Origin: Rufibacter sediminis
Lineage (GTDB): Bacteria; Bacteroidota; Bacteroidia; Cytophagales; Hymenobacteraceae
Assembly (NCBI RefSeq): GCF_014269285.1
Contig: NZ_JACOAF010000022.1
Coordinates: 186,001 to 250,000 of the forward strand
Reading direction: 5' to 3'
DNA length: 64,000 nucleotides
The notes below the pieces were generated by a model that worked only from the letters and a program-made list of their open reading frames with translations, did no database searches and was not told the DNA's origin. Below, one piece after another: positions 9,632 through 18,201 of the stretch (positions are counted from its first letter, which is position 1; each line of letters starts with the position of its first letter). The position numbers and the translations under genes were made by a program.

Positions 9632-11020
9632 ATGATCATGAAGAAATATATAACTTATATCACGTTCCTGTTTCTGGCCTCTTTTGTGTGGACAGGCTGT
9701 GAACTGGACGACCCGGAGTTAGGCACTCCCCCCACCCCGCAGCAGGTGACCTTTACCCATGCGTATGATACCGAAAACCCCAACATCGTGCATTTTAAAA
9801 GTACGGCTCCCGGGTTCAAGGCCATCTGGGATTTCGGGAACGGCAGCAGTGCCGAAGGAGCGGAAGTAGACGGAGCCTACCCTTTGGCCGGCGATTACAC
9901 GGTGAAGCTCACCATCTACACCAGCGGTGGTTCAGCCAGCAGCAGCAAAACCATCAACATCGAGAAAACCAACCCGCTCATGCTGGATCGGGAAGATTAC
10001 AATTTCCTTACCGGTGGTGCGAGCCAGTTAGAAGGAAAAACCTGGGTTTTCGCCCCTACTGGTCCTATGAACTTTGGCGGGGAAATCGTCAACGGCGGAA
10101 ACAACTGGTGGAGCCAGGCCCTGGCAGACCAGAACGACTGCATGAAGGATGACGAATACACGTTCTCCTTAGCCGGTTTCAAGTTTGAGAACAAAAGCAA
10201 AGGTGCCATGTGGGGCATCAACAACGGGGCAGAGAACCAATGCGTTCCGCAGCCGGCTACCCCGGTCGCCAGCAACTGGAGCCTATCTCAGGACAATGGC
10301 AAGACCATACTATCGGTGAGCAACGGCGAAACCATTGCCTGGGACGATGACCAGGGCACGTATGAAGTCATGGAACTCTCCGAAAACAGGCTCCACATCA
10401 GGAAAGTGTGCTGCGGCGGCGCCGGGGTCCGCAACTATGTGCTGGTGCCCAAAGGCTACGCTCCACCGGTGGTTCAGAAGCCGTTCAAAGTAGTAGACAT
10501 CAACGACACCTTTGACGAGCCGGGCAACTTCACCTGGTCCACCGACCAAGCCGTGTTCATTGAGACCTTCGACAACCCCGCCCAGATAGGCCTCAACACC
10601 TCAGACAAAGTGGCCCGCTACACCAAACGCGCCGGCCAAGCCGATGAGTTTGCCAACGTCTTCATTGATCTAGGCTACCGCATTGATTTGTCTCAGCGCC
10701 ACATCATCAAACTGAAAGTGTTCATGCCCTCCTTCAACGACTACAACGCCATGGGCGGGGCCGAGGACTGGGCCGTCAAAACGCTGCAGAAACAGGTGTC
10801 CGTGAAACTCCAGAACTCTTTGCTGGGCGGGAATGCCTACACCACCCAGGCCGAGGTCATCCAACGGGTAACGGAAATGGACCAGTGGGTGGAGCTCACG
10901 TTTGACTTCAGCGCCGTGAAAGACCGGACCGATTTTGACAAGATTGTGGTGCAGATTGGGGGCGAAGGGCACTTCAACCCGGGCATCTTCTACCTGGATG
11001 ATTTCCGCCTGATGCCTTAA
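9632..11020 (+). CDS. PKD-domain surface lipoprotein, probable glycan-binding (SusE-position) protein
   Basis: A 462-residue lipoprotein: signal peptide with lipobox FVWTGCELDDPE, then a PKD domain (about 40-110; AIWDFGNGSSAEGAEVDG, DYTVKLTIYTSGG), a middle region rich in Trp and Asn that resembles a lipocalin-like or glycan-binding fold, and a C-terminal jelly-roll-like carbohydrate-binding region (FDEPGNFTWSTDQAVFIETFDN to the end, FNPGIFYLDDFRLMP). ATGs at 9632 and 9638 are both possible; 9638 (MKKYITYI) looks like the more normal signal start. It sits 22 bp after SusD, the usual place for SusE/F-like surface glycan-binding proteins. Catalysis is not evident. The binding role is inferred from position and domains. 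Confidence 0.8.
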   Translation: MIMKKYITYITFLFLASFVWTGCELDDPELGTPPTPQQVTFTHAYDTENPNIVHFKSTAPGFKAIWDFGNGSSAEGAEVDGAYPLAGDYTVKLTIYTSGGSASSSKTINIEKTNPLMLDREDYNFLTGGASQLEGKTWVFAPTGPMNFGGEIVNGGNNWWSQALADQNDCMKDDEYTFSLAGFKFENKSKGAMWGINNGAENQCVPQPATPVASNWSLSQDNGKTILSVSNGETIAWDDDQGTYEVMELSENRLHIRKVCCGGAGVRNYVLVPKGYAPPVVQKPFKVVDINDTFDEPGNFTWSTDQAVFIETFDNPAQIGLNTSDKVARYTKRAGQADEFANVFIDLGYRIDLSQRHIIKLKVFMPSFNDYNAMGGAEDWAVKTLQKQVSVKLQNSLLGGNAYTTQAEVIQRVTEMDQWVELTFDFSAVKDRTDFDKIVVQIGGEGHFNPGIFYLDDFRLMP

Positions 11021-11050
11021 ACCTTCACTGGAAAGTAAGCCAGAGGCCTT

Positions 11051-11090
11051 CCGTTTTTGGCTTACTTTCCTAAAAACAGACCTAAAATGC
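11051..11090. repeat. Dispersed palindrome copy overlapping the GH16 start codon
   Basis: This stretch matches the family form: left arm CCGTTTTTGGC, internal TTTCCTAAAAA, right arm CCTAAAATGC. The right arm supplies the ATG at 11087 that starts the GH16 gene. It lies 30 bases after the stop of the PKD lipoprotein gene, so it is both intergenic hairpin and translation start region. Confidence 0.7.
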
Positions 11091-13201
11091 AGAAACTATC
11101 TTATTTAGCACTTCTCCTCTGCTTCACCTTGCTGTGCTTACAGGCAGCGGCCCAGACCACCACGTACAATGAATTAATCTGGAGCGACGAGTTTGAGGGC
11201 GAAGGCGCGCTTAACCCTACCTGGTGGGGTTATGACCTGGGCAATGGCGATAACGGCTGGGGTAACCGCGAGCTGCAATCCTACACCAACCAGCTGGCCA
11301 ACGTACGCCAGTCAGACGGCAAGCTGGTGATTGAGGCTCTTAAACAGAATGGCAACTGGACCTCGGGCCGGGTGAAAACCCAGGGCAAATTCGGTTTCAC
11401 GTACGGGCGGGTGGAGTTCAGAGCCAAGTTGGCCCCGGGCGTGGGCACCTGGCCCGCCCTCTGGATGCTGGGCGAAAGTATCACCACCAAAGGATGGCCT
11501 GCCTGCGGCGAAATTGACGTCATGGAATACGTAGACCGGCTACCGGGCAAAGTACAGGCGGCCCTGCACACCCCGTCCAGCTTTGGCAACACCCAGAACG
11601 TGGGTTCCACCCAGGTACCCGATGCCACTACCGCTTTCCACGTGTACGCGGCCGAATGGTCTCCCAATGACATCAAGTTCTACGTAGACAACACCTTGTA
11701 CTACACCTACGCGCCAGCCGTGAAAGACGCCAGAACCTGGCCTTTCACCGAAGACCAGTTCCTCATCATGAACATCGCCGTTGGCGGAAACATGGGCAGC
11801 GAGTCTACCCTGGAAAGCAATGGCCTCAAAAACGGAATCGATCCCAGGCTCACCAGCACGCGCATGGAAGTGGACTACGTACGGGTGTACCAGCAATTCA
11901 AGGAACTTACGCTCACCGGTCCCGCCATCGTGCGGCCCGCCGCCCAGAACCTTACCTTCAAAACCAGCCGTCTGGCCAACGCCACGTATACCTGGACCCT
12001 TCCATCGGGAGCAACAGTGGTCAGCGGGGGAAACTCGCCGGAGGTGGTGGTCAACTGGGGAAACCGGTCTGGGCAGGTGCGGGTGGAGGTGCAACACAAC
12101 GGCCAGACCTATTCCAAGACCATGACGGTGAAAACCAAGACGGTTCCCAGCGGCACTTCTTTTCTCCTGGAAGGCTTTTCCCCGTTCCCCACCACCCAAC
12201 TCACCACGTCAGGCGGCACCTTTGAGCTGAGCCAGGCCCCGGAGGCCCTGAAGATTAAGTACCAGGTGACCACGCCCGCCAACCTGCCCAACGTGCTGTA
12301 TGAACTGGAGAACCCCATAGACATGACGGGGTACCCGGTGCTGGCCGCTGCCGTGAAAACCTTCAATAAAAGCCGAAAGGTCTCGCTACGGCTGGATCTG
12401 ATGGATGCCGCCGGTAAAGTGACCGGCGGCAATCAGGTATTCAGCCTGGCACCTCTGATTGATGATGGCGAGTTTTACACCTACTATTTCAATTACCAGC
12501 CTTTGTTCGGCACCGGTTCTGGCCAGGTAAACCCAGAGGAGATAAGTAAAATCAGGCTTTTGGTGAACTACGGGTTTCTTGGAAGCGCCGGCCAGGACAC
12601 CCTCTGGCTTGACCACTTCAGCCTTCTGCCCGCCGTTCCTACCCTCCCTAACCGGGCCTCCCACGTAGCCGCCACCCTGGCGGCTACTGGCGTTAAGATA
12701 GACTGGCAAGACAATGCCGCCAATGAACAGGGCTTTAAGGTATTCAAGGCCAGCCAGAGCCACGGCGATTACACTCAGATTGCGTCTTTACCCGCCAATA
12801 CCAGAACCTTTACCGATGCCGCCGGCACCCGGGAGGCCTTCTACAAAGTACAGGGGTTCAACGCCTCCGGCAACGCTGACTTCTCCAACATTGCTACCGT
12901 GGCGGGTGTGATCAGCGGAGTCCGGGAAGAGCAGCTTGCCCGGCAAGTGGTAGTGTACCCGAACCCCGCGGCTAACCGGTTTTTCCTGCGGCTGCCCGCC
13001 AACCTTAAGATCAAAGCGGTAAGATTGTTCAACGCCAGCAGTCAGGAAGTTCCCCTGGTGGTTTCTTTTGAACGGGGAGAGAAATCCACCGCTGAGGTGC
13101 AACCCACCTCGGTACTACCCTCCGGGCTTTACCTCTGTCAGATAGAAACGGAAAACACCGTGTTCACCAAGCGTCTGCTCATCCAGAACCAGCTTTTATA
13201 A
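11087..13201 (+). CDS. GH16 endo-beta-glucanase (laminarinase type) with T9SS type A sorting domain
   Basis: Secreted endo-acting glycosidase, probably cleaving beta-1,3- or mixed-linkage glucan. The frame opens earlier with a TTG at 11057, but those codons are part of a dispersed repeat and the signal peptide MQKLSYLALLLCFTLLCLQ begins at ATG 11087, which is chosen. The GH16 domain runs from about 25 to 265 and contains the catalytic motif GEIDVMEY (Glu142 nucleophile, Asp144, Glu147 acid/base). A PKD-like domain follows (about 270-360), then a CBM-like jelly roll, an Fn3-like module (about 525-610), and a C-terminal type A T9SS signal (VVYPNPAANRFFLRL, ending in FTKRLLIQNQLL). It should be exported to the surface or medium and release oligosaccharides for SusC/D. 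Confidence 0.93.
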   Translation: MQKLSYLALLLCFTLLCLQAAAQTTTYNELIWSDEFEGEGALNPTWWGYDLGNGDNGWGNRELQSYTNQLANVRQSDGKLVIEALKQNGNWTSGRVKTQGKFGFTYGRVEFRAKLAPGVGTWPALWMLGESITTKGWPACGEIDVMEYVDRLPGKVQAALHTPSSFGNTQNVGSTQVPDATTAFHVYAAEWSPNDIKFYVDNTLYYTYAPAVKDARTWPFTEDQFLIMNIAVGGNMGSESTLESNGLKNGIDPRLTSTRMEVDYVRVYQQFKELTLTGPAIVRPAAQNLTFKTSRLANATYTWTLPSGATVVSGGNSPEVVVNWGNRSGQVRVEVQHNGQTYSKTMTVKTKTVPSGTSFLLEGFSPFPTTQLTTSGGTFELSQAPEALKIKYQVTTPANLPNVLYELENPIDMTGYPVLAAAVKTFNKSRKVSLRLDLMDAAGKVTGGNQVFSLAPLIDDGEFYTYYFNYQPLFGTGSGQVNPEEISKIRLLVNYGFLGSAGQDTLWLDHFSLLPAVPTLPNRASHVAATLAATGVKIDWQDNAANEQGFKVFKASQSHGDYTQIASLPANTRTFTDAAGTREAFYKVQGFNASGNADFSNIATVAGVISGVREEQLARQVVVYPNPAANRFFLRLPANLKIKAVRLFNASSQEVPLVVSFERGEKSTAEVQPTSVLPSGLYLCQIETENTVFTKRLLIQNQLL

Positions 13202-13213
13202 CATTTCCGGCGC

Positions 13214-13221
13214 TACCTTTG
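13214..13221 (+). promoter_or_regulatory. Possible -7 promoter box (TACCTTTG) before GH3 gene
   Basis: TACCTTTG matches the Bacteroidota -7 consensus TAnnTTTG and lies 57 bases before the GH3 ATG, in the gap after GH16. No TTG is found at the expected -33 distance, so this is a weak internal promoter candidate. The gene may simply be read through from GH16. Confidence 0.3.
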
Positions 13222-13277
13222 CCTTCTCCAGACCGAGAACCGAAAAGCTACGCCCTTTTTTACCTTACATAAACTCC

Positions 13278-15539
13278 ATGAAAAGATTTACCGTCACCCT
13301 GTTGGCCCTTAGTCTTACCTGTGTCACCTTTACTTCTTTCACCACGCCGCCCCCAAAAGAACCCATAGAAAAGCGAGTTGAGGCCCTTTTAGCCAAAATG
13401 ACCCTAGAAGAGAAAGCAGGTCAGCTCAACTTTGTGGTGGGCGAGATGTTCAATACCGGCCCTACCGCCAACGCTTCGCAACTTACCAAAATCAACGAGT
13501 CAATTAAGAAAGGCGAGATCACAGGTTTATTTAATACCCACGGGGCCGAGTACATTGGCAAGCTGCAGCGCATTGCCGTGAAAGAATCCCGCCTGGGCAT
13601 CCCGCTGTTGATTGGGGCCGATATCATCCACGGCTTCAAAACCATTTTCCCGATTCCGCTGGGCGAATCGGCGAGCTGGGATCTGGCGGCCATTGAGAAC
13701 GGCGCGCGCGTGGCGGCGCTGGAGTCTACCGCCGGCGGCATCAACCTCACCTTCGCCCCCATGGTAGACATTACCCGCGACTCGCGCTGGGGCCGCACCG
13801 CCGAGGGCGCCGGCGAAGACCCGTATCTGGGCTCGCTCATTGCCGCCGCCCGCGTGAAAGGGTTCCAGGGCAAAGACCTGGCCGATCCGCGCACCATGGC
13901 GGCCTGCGTGAAGCACTTTGTGGCCTACGGTGCCGCCGAGGCGGGCCGGGATTACAACACCACCGATGTCTCTGAGTACCTGCTGCGCGACGTGTACCTG
14001 CCGCCGTTCAAGGCGGCGCTGGATGCCGGCTCAGCTACCCTCATGTCGTCCTTCAATGAGCTGAATGGCGTACCGGCCACCGGTAACATGTTTACCATGC
14101 AGCAAATCCTGCGCAAAGAGTGGGGCTTTACCGGCGCGGTGATCTCAGACTGGCAAAACATCACCGAGATGGTGCACCACGGCTATTCCAAAGACCACGC
14201 GCAAGCCGCTGAACAAGCCCTGAAAGCGGGCACCGATGTGGACATGATGGGCGATGCGTACCTGCGCTACATCCCGGAGCTGGTGAAAAGCGGCAAACTG
14301 GACCAGAAAGTGCTGGACGAATCGGTGCGGAGGGTGCTGTGGCTCAAGTTCAAGCTGGGGTTGTTTGACAAACCAGAACTGTACTCAGACACCAAGCGGG
14401 AGAAAAAGGAGATCCGCTCCAAAGAAAACCTGGCCGCTGCGTTTGACATGGCCCGCAAATCCATCGTGCTCCTGAAAAACCAGGGCAACGTGCTTCCGCT
14501 CACCGCCAACGTGAAAAGAATTGCGGTCATCGGGCCGCTGGGCAACAACAAAGCTGATATGAATGGCACCTGGTCTTTCTTCGGGGAGGAGCAGCACGCG
14601 GTGAGCTTTCTGGAAGGTATCCGGAAATACGCCAAAGGCGCGGAGGTGACCTACGCCCAGGGCTGTGACCTGTATACCAACTCTACCGCCCTGTTCGCCG
14701 AGGCCGTGGCCGCCGCCCAGAAAGCCGATGTCGTGATCATGGCCATTGGCGAAAGCGCGGTCATGAACGGCGAAGGCGCCTCCCGCGCCGACATCGGGTT
14801 ACCCGGCAATCAGCTGGACCTGGTGAAGGAAATCCACAAAACCGGCAAACCTATTGTCGCGCTGGTGAGCAGTGGCCGGGCGCTGGAACTGAACTGGTTG
14901 GACCAGAACATCCCCGCCATCCTAGCCACCTGGTCGTTGGGTTCAGAAGCCGGGAACGCCGCCGCGAGCGTGCTGTTCGGGGAGTACAATCCGGCGGGCA
15001 AGCTTCCCCTGTCCTTCCCCAGAGCCGTGGGGCAGTTGCCGCTGTACTACAACCACAAAAGCACCGGCCGCATGTACGATGGCAACCATTCCGAGCCGGG
15101 CAGCGAACGCGTGTACAAATCCCGCTACCGCGATGTTCCCAACACGCCGCTCTACCCTTTCGGTTACGGCCTGAGTTACACCACTTTCAGCTACGGCAAA
15201 CCCACGTTGAGCAAGAGCAGCATGTCCGGCAACGAAACCTTAACCATAACGGTAGACGTGACCAACACCGGAAAAGTAGCCGGCGAGGAAGTGGTGCAGC
15301 TTTACATCCGCGACCTGGTGGGCAGCACCGCCCGCCCGGTGAAACAGCTCAAGAAGTTCCAGAAGCTTTCGTTTAAGCCCGGCGAGAAGAAAACCGTCAC
15401 CTTCACCCTGAACGCCGCCGATCTGTCTTTCTGGCGCCAGGACATGACCTTTGGCGCAGAACCCGGCGACTTCAAAGTGATGGTGGGCGGCAACTCCCGA
15501 GACGTCCAGGAGCTGCCCTTCACCCTGACTTCCCTGTAA
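13278..15539 (+). CDS. bglX: GH3 beta-glucosidase (BglX-like), periplasmic
   Basis: Exo-acting beta-glucosidase of 753 residues that would split glucan oligosaccharides into glucose in the periplasm. A signal peptide (MKRFTVTLLALSLTCVTFTSF) is followed by the GH3 N-terminal TIM barrel (about 30-375) with substrate-binding KHFVAYGAAEAGRDYN and the nucleophile in AVISDWQNI (Asp291). The GH3 C-terminal alpha/beta sandwich (about 395-625; KSIVLLKNQGNVLPL, GEGASRADIGLPG) and a fibronectin III-like domain (about 660-740; VTNTGKVAGEEVVQLYI) follow. There is no T9SS tail and no lipobox, so it stays in the periplasm, unlike the GH16. It is the last gene of the beta-glucan unit, ending at a strong terminator. 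Confidence 0.94.
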   Translation: MKRFTVTLLALSLTCVTFTSFTTPPPKEPIEKRVEALLAKMTLEEKAGQLNFVVGEMFNTGPTANASQLTKINESIKKGEITGLFNTHGAEYIGKLQRIAVKESRLGIPLLIGADIIHGFKTIFPIPLGESASWDLAAIENGARVAALESTAGGINLTFAPMVDITRDSRWGRTAEGAGEDPYLGSLIAAARVKGFQGKDLADPRTMAACVKHFVAYGAAEAGRDYNTTDVSEYLLRDVYLPPFKAALDAGSATLMSSFNELNGVPATGNMFTMQQILRKEWGFTGAVISDWQNITEMVHHGYSKDHAQAAEQALKAGTDVDMMGDAYLRYIPELVKSGKLDQKVLDESVRRVLWLKFKLGLFDKPELYSDTKREKKEIRSKENLAAAFDMARKSIVLLKNQGNVLPLTANVKRIAVIGPLGNNKADMNGTWSFFGEEQHAVSFLEGIRKYAKGAEVTYAQGCDLYTNSTALFAEAVAAAQKADVVIMAIGESAVMNGEGASRADIGLPGNQLDLVKEIHKTGKPIVALVSSGRALELNWLDQNIPAILATWSLGSEAGNAAASVLFGEYNPAGKLPLSFPRAVGQLPLYYNHKSTGRMYDGNHSEPGSERVYKSRYRDVPNTPLYPFGYGLSYTTFSYGKPTLSKSSMSGNETLTITVDVTNTGKVAGEEVVQLYIRDLVGSTARPVKQLKKFQKLSFKPGEKKTVTFTLNAADLSFWRQDMTFGAEPGDFKVMVGGNSRDVQELPFTLTSL

Positions 15540-15580
15540 ACGGGGCATCGGTTTTAAGCCTCTTTTTCGTAAACGAACCA

Positions 15581-15612
15581 AAAAACGCCAGCGGGTTGCC
15601 GCTGGCGTTTTT
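15581..15612 (+). terminator. Intrinsic terminator after GH3 gene
   Basis: Perfect 14-bp arms (AAAAACGCCAGCGG at 15581-15594; CCGCTGGCGTTTTT at 15599-15612) with a GTTG loop and a run of five T. It lies 42 bases past the bglX stop and is a textbook Rho-independent terminator closing the beta-glucan unit. Confidence 0.88.
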
Positions 15613-15710
15613 GATGATCACCCGTTCCTCTTCTCAGTTTTACGCCTCCCGGAAGTGGTTAGACGAGGCAGGATTAGAATTCTGCCGGATGTTGCTGTTC
15701 TTCGCTGCGT

Positions 15711-15750
15711 TCCGTTTTAGGGCCGTTTTCCGGAAATAAAGCCTAAAATG
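15711..15750. repeat. Dispersed palindrome copy
   Basis: Form TCCGTTTTAGGGCCGTTTTCCGGAAATAAAGCCTAAAATGG, broken here only by mismatches in the right arm (TTTTAGGGC / GCCTAAAA). It lies between the bglX terminator and the 3' end of the minus-strand unknown gene at 15782, so it may mark the 3' end of that gene. Confidence 0.65.
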
Positions 15751-15781
15751 GCCTACTGGAAAAGCAGCACTTGCGAAGGAG

Positions 15782-16465
15782 TTACCGTTTGAACGGCGGC
15801 TCCGCCTCTGGGTTCCAGACCTGGTGGGCCAGTTCGTTCAGGGCCAGCCGGGCGTATTGAAATCCTTCGGCGAGCTGATGGTAGATCTGGGCTAATTCCA
15901 GTTGCGTGGCCAGCCGGTGGTGCGCCGCGGTCCGGAAACTGGTGCGGCCCACTTCTTCATAGAAGGAGAAATCCGGGGCTCCGCGCTGCTGGCGGCGCTC
16001 AATCCAGGACCGGAACATCCCCGACAGAAACAAGGCGTAATTCCCGATGTGGACCCTGATCAGGAATGCCTCAGCGGCCGAGGCATTGGCCAGGGCCTCC
16101 AGCATCTCCACAATGTAATGGAACTGGTGGGGCAATTTATCATGGGGCGAGTGCAGGTGCTGCACCGTGGAGAAGCGCCAGAGCAGGGCGCCCATGTAAT
16201 CGGCGAGGTCGCGGTCTTCTATGCCCTGCCGCCGGAGGGCCGTTCGGGCCAGCACGTAGAAATACAGCTGCTGTGAAACCGCCACCTGCCCCGTTTTAGA
16301 CAACAAGGCCTTGGCTACCGCCTCGTGGTCCAGCATTTCGTCACGGCAGTCGGGGTCACTCAGCAACTCCACCAAACTCACCCGATTACCCTTGTGGGAG
16401 AGGGCCCGGGCTACAAACTCAAAATCAGCGGCAGTAAACTGGGCCCGGCAATTCGCTAACACCAT
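15782..16465 (-). CDS. Conserved-looking helical protein of unknown function
   Basis: 227 residues, not recognised. It has no signal peptide, membrane span or lipobox and is expected in the cytoplasm. The sequence is mostly amphipathic helix, with many Ala, Leu, His, Gln and Glu residues (LANASAAEAFLIRVHIGNYALFLSGMF). Conspicuous aromatic and histidine-rich patches are STVQHLHSPHDKLPHQFHY and TAAHHRLATQLELAQIYHQL. Length, codon use and the clean ATG at 16465 support a real gene. It stands alone: a repeat-rich gap separates it from the PLP enzyme downstream, and it converges on the bglX unit. No function is proposed. Confidence 0.7.
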   Translation of the reverse strand: MVLANCRAQFTAADFEFVARALSHKGNRVSLVELLSDPDCRDEMLDHEAVAKALLSKTGQVAVSQQLYFYVLARTALRRQGIEDRDLADYMGALLWRFSTVQHLHSPHDKLPHQFHYIVEMLEALANASAAEAFLIRVHIGNYALFLSGMFRSWIERRQQRGAPDFSFYEEVGRTSFRTAAHHRLATQLELAQIYHQLAEGFQYARLALNELAHQVWNPEAEPPFKR

Positions 16466-16595
16466 GGTTGCTCCTTTCCATTAACACCTACAATGATTTC
16501 TCCTGCGTGAACTCTGGCGCTACCAGGGGGCCAGAACTTCTTTCTCTATAAAAACGAAGTAGCATTTTGGAAGGTTATCGGCGGAAGCCAGTTTC

Positions 16596-16635
16596 GCGTT
16601 TTAGGCCTCTTTTCTTAGAAATAGGCCTAAAATGC
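16596..16635. repeat. Dispersed palindrome copy
   Basis: Near-ideal member: left arm GCGTTTTAGGCCT, right arm AGGCCTAAAATGC, interior CTTTTCTTAGAAAT. It lies upstream of the minus-strand unknown gene and close to a second, unrelated palindrome. Confidence 0.75.
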
Positions 16636-16676
16636 TCTTCCCCATTCTCTCGCGTCAGTTGAATTATTGGCTTCTC

Positions 16677-16748
16677 GTAGGGGCAATCCCTTGTGGTTGC
16701 CCATTGCTTCTGCGGCCGAAGAGGGCAACCACAAGGGATTGCCCCTAC
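16677..16748. repeat. Perfect 26-bp inverted repeat (REP-like GTAGGGGCAA family)
   Basis: Arms 16677-16702 and 16723-16748 are exact reverse complements, starting GTAGGGGCAATCCC and ending TTGTGGTTGCCC, with a 20-base loop. The arm resembles widespread bacterial repetitive palindromes of the GTAGGGGCGAACC type. It is distinct in sequence from the CGTTTTAGGCC family. Only one copy is seen in this window, so dispersal is inferred from general knowledge. Confidence 0.8.
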
Positions 16749-16812
16749 ATTGGGTAACGCACGGGATGAGAAGGCTGAGACAAGATATGCCCACCATGTT
16801 GCAGCTACTTGC

Positions 16813-16850
16813 CCGTTTTAGGGCTATTTTTAGGAAAAGAGGCCCAAAAC
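16813..16850. repeat. Dispersed palindrome copy next to metB-like terminator
   Basis: Left arm CCGTTTTAGGGC, right arm GGCCCAAAAC, interior TATTTTTAGGAAAAGA. It directly abuts the hairpin that ends the minus-strand PLP-enzyme gene. Confidence 0.65.
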
Positions 16851-16886
16851 AAAAGCCTGCCCGGCACAACACCAGACAGGCTTTTT
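16851..16886 (-). terminator. Probable terminator of the minus-strand PLP-enzyme gene
   Basis: Arms AAAAGCCTG (16851-16859) and CAGGCTTTT (from 16878) are reverse complements with an 18-base loop. On the minus strand the second arm runs into GCAGGCTTTTGTTTTGGG, a T-rich tail. It lies 50-85 bases after the stop codon at 16936. Confidence 0.6.
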
Positions 16887-16935
16887 CTATTCAGTTATCT
16901 GAATTCACTCAATCACTCGCCCACTCCATCAAGCA

Positions 16936-18075
16936 TTAGCCGATGGCCTGCTCCAGGTCAGCGATCAAGTCTTCTACGTCTTCAATGCCCACGCTCAGGC
17001 GGATGAGCGAGTCCGACAGGCCACCTTTGAGGCGCTCTACCTGCGGAATGCTGGCGTGCGTCATAGTGGCCGGGTGCCCGCAGAGCGATTCCACGCCGCC
17101 CAGTGACTCGGCTAACGCGAAATAGTGCAGTTTCTCCAGCACCTGGATGGCGTCTTCCTGCCGGTCGCCTTTCAGGACGAAGGAAATCATTCCCCCGAAA
17201 TCGCGCATCTGGTCGCGGGCGATCTGGTGGTTGGGGTGGTTCTCGAAACCGGGCCAGAACACTTTCTCCACCTTGGGGTGCTGGCGCAGGTACTCGGCTA
17301 CGGCTTTGCCATTTTCGCAGTGGCGCTGCATGCGCACGTGCAGGGTCTTGAGGCCACGCAGCACCAGGAAGCAGTCCTGCGGTCCGGGCGTGCCGCCGCA
17401 GGCATTCTGCAGGAACGCCAGGCGCTCGGCCAGTTCATCGTCCTGCACCACAATGGCGCCCATCACTACGTCTGAGTGACCGGCCATGTATTTGGTGAGC
17501 GAGTGCATCACAATGTCGGCTCCCAGATCCAGCGGGGTTTGCAGGTACGGCGTGGAGAAGGTGTTGTCCACCACCAGCGTGAGGTTGCGTCGCTTGCAGA
17601 TCTCGGCGGCGCCTTTGATGTCAATGATGTTGAGCAGCGGGTTGGTAGGCGTCTCCACCCACACCATCTTGGTGTTCTCGGTCACATACTGCTCAATGCT
17701 GCTGATGTCGGCCATGGACACGAACTGGAACTTGATGCCGTACTCCTGGAACACCTTGGTGAAGATGCGGTAGGTGCCGCCGTACAGGTCGTTGGTGGCG
17801 ATGACCTCATCGCCGGGTTTCAGCATTTTGATGATACAGTCTGTGGCGGCCATGCCCGAGGCGAAGCACAGCCCGTGTTTCCCGTTCTCCAGCGCGGCCA
17901 GCGCACTTTGCAGCGCGCTGCGGGTGGGGTTGTGGGTACGGGAATATTCATAGCCCTGGTGATCGCCGGGGGAGCGCTGCACGTAGGTAGAAGTCTGGTA
18001 GATGGGCGTCATGATGGCGCCGGTGGTTGGGTCTGGCGCTACGCCCGCGTGTATGGTCTTGGTTCCGAATTTCAT
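16936..18075 (-). CDS. metB: Cystathionine gamma-synthase / gamma-lyase family PLP enzyme
   Basis: Cytosolic PLP enzyme of the Cys/Met metabolism family, 379 residues, normal length. The PLP lysine is Lys195 in MHSLTKYMAGHSDVVMG. Other hallmarks are SRTHNPTR (phosphate-binding Tyr/Arg region), FASGMAATDCIIKMLKPGDEV, and ESLGGVESLCGHPATMTHASIP. Members either condense an activated homoserine with cysteine (synthase, methionine synthesis) or split cystathionine (lyase, cysteine synthesis); sequence alone does not separate them well, so the symbol is provisional. The start ATG is unambiguous (MKFGTKTIHAG). It stands alone with its own terminator, and no SAM-riboswitch-like element is visible in the short upstream gap. 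Confidence 0.9.
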   Translation of the reverse strand: MKFGTKTIHAGVAPDPTTGAIMTPIYQTSTYVQRSPGDHQGYEYSRTHNPTRSALQSALAALENGKHGLCFASGMAATDCIIKMLKPGDEVIATNDLYGGTYRIFTKVFQEYGIKFQFVSMADISSIEQYVTENTKMVWVETPTNPLLNIIDIKGAAEICKRRNLTLVVDNTFSTPYLQTPLDLGADIVMHSLTKYMAGHSDVVMGAIVVQDDELAERLAFLQNACGGTPGPQDCFLVLRGLKTLHVRMQRHCENGKAVAEYLRQHPKVEKVFWPGFENHPNHQIARDQMRDFGGMISFVLKGDRQEDAIQVLEKLHYFALAESLGGVESLCGHPATMTHASIPQVERLKGGLSDSLIRLSVGIEDVEDLIADLEQAIG

Positions 18076-18201
18076 AGAGTCTTATACGGTGGTCTTGCTG
18101 CAAGTTAGAGAAATTGCCTATAAGTTTCCAAGCCGCCCGCGCGTCACCCTCCCTCCCGTTTTACCCGTACTTTCCTAAAAATACCCGATATTCGGACGCT
18201 T

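Larger units (their letters stand above)
16466..16935. other. Gene-free 470-bp gap dense in palindromes
   Basis: No convincing gene is seen. The gap holds two copies of the dispersed palindrome family (16596-16635, 16813-16850), one long perfect inverted repeat of a different family (16677-16748), and a terminator for the minus-strand gene that follows. Short frames here are made of repeat sequence. Confidence 0.6.

Noticed and set aside
11057-11086. TTG start extending the GH16 protein by ten residues
   Set aside because: The codons belong to a dispersed palindrome and would put MAYFPKNRPK before a complete signal peptide.
17476-18108. 210-codon plus-strand frame antisense to the cystathionine synthase-type gene
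   Set aside because: Gly/His/Val-rich shadow sequence with no family features; the opposite strand has full PLP-enzyme motifs.
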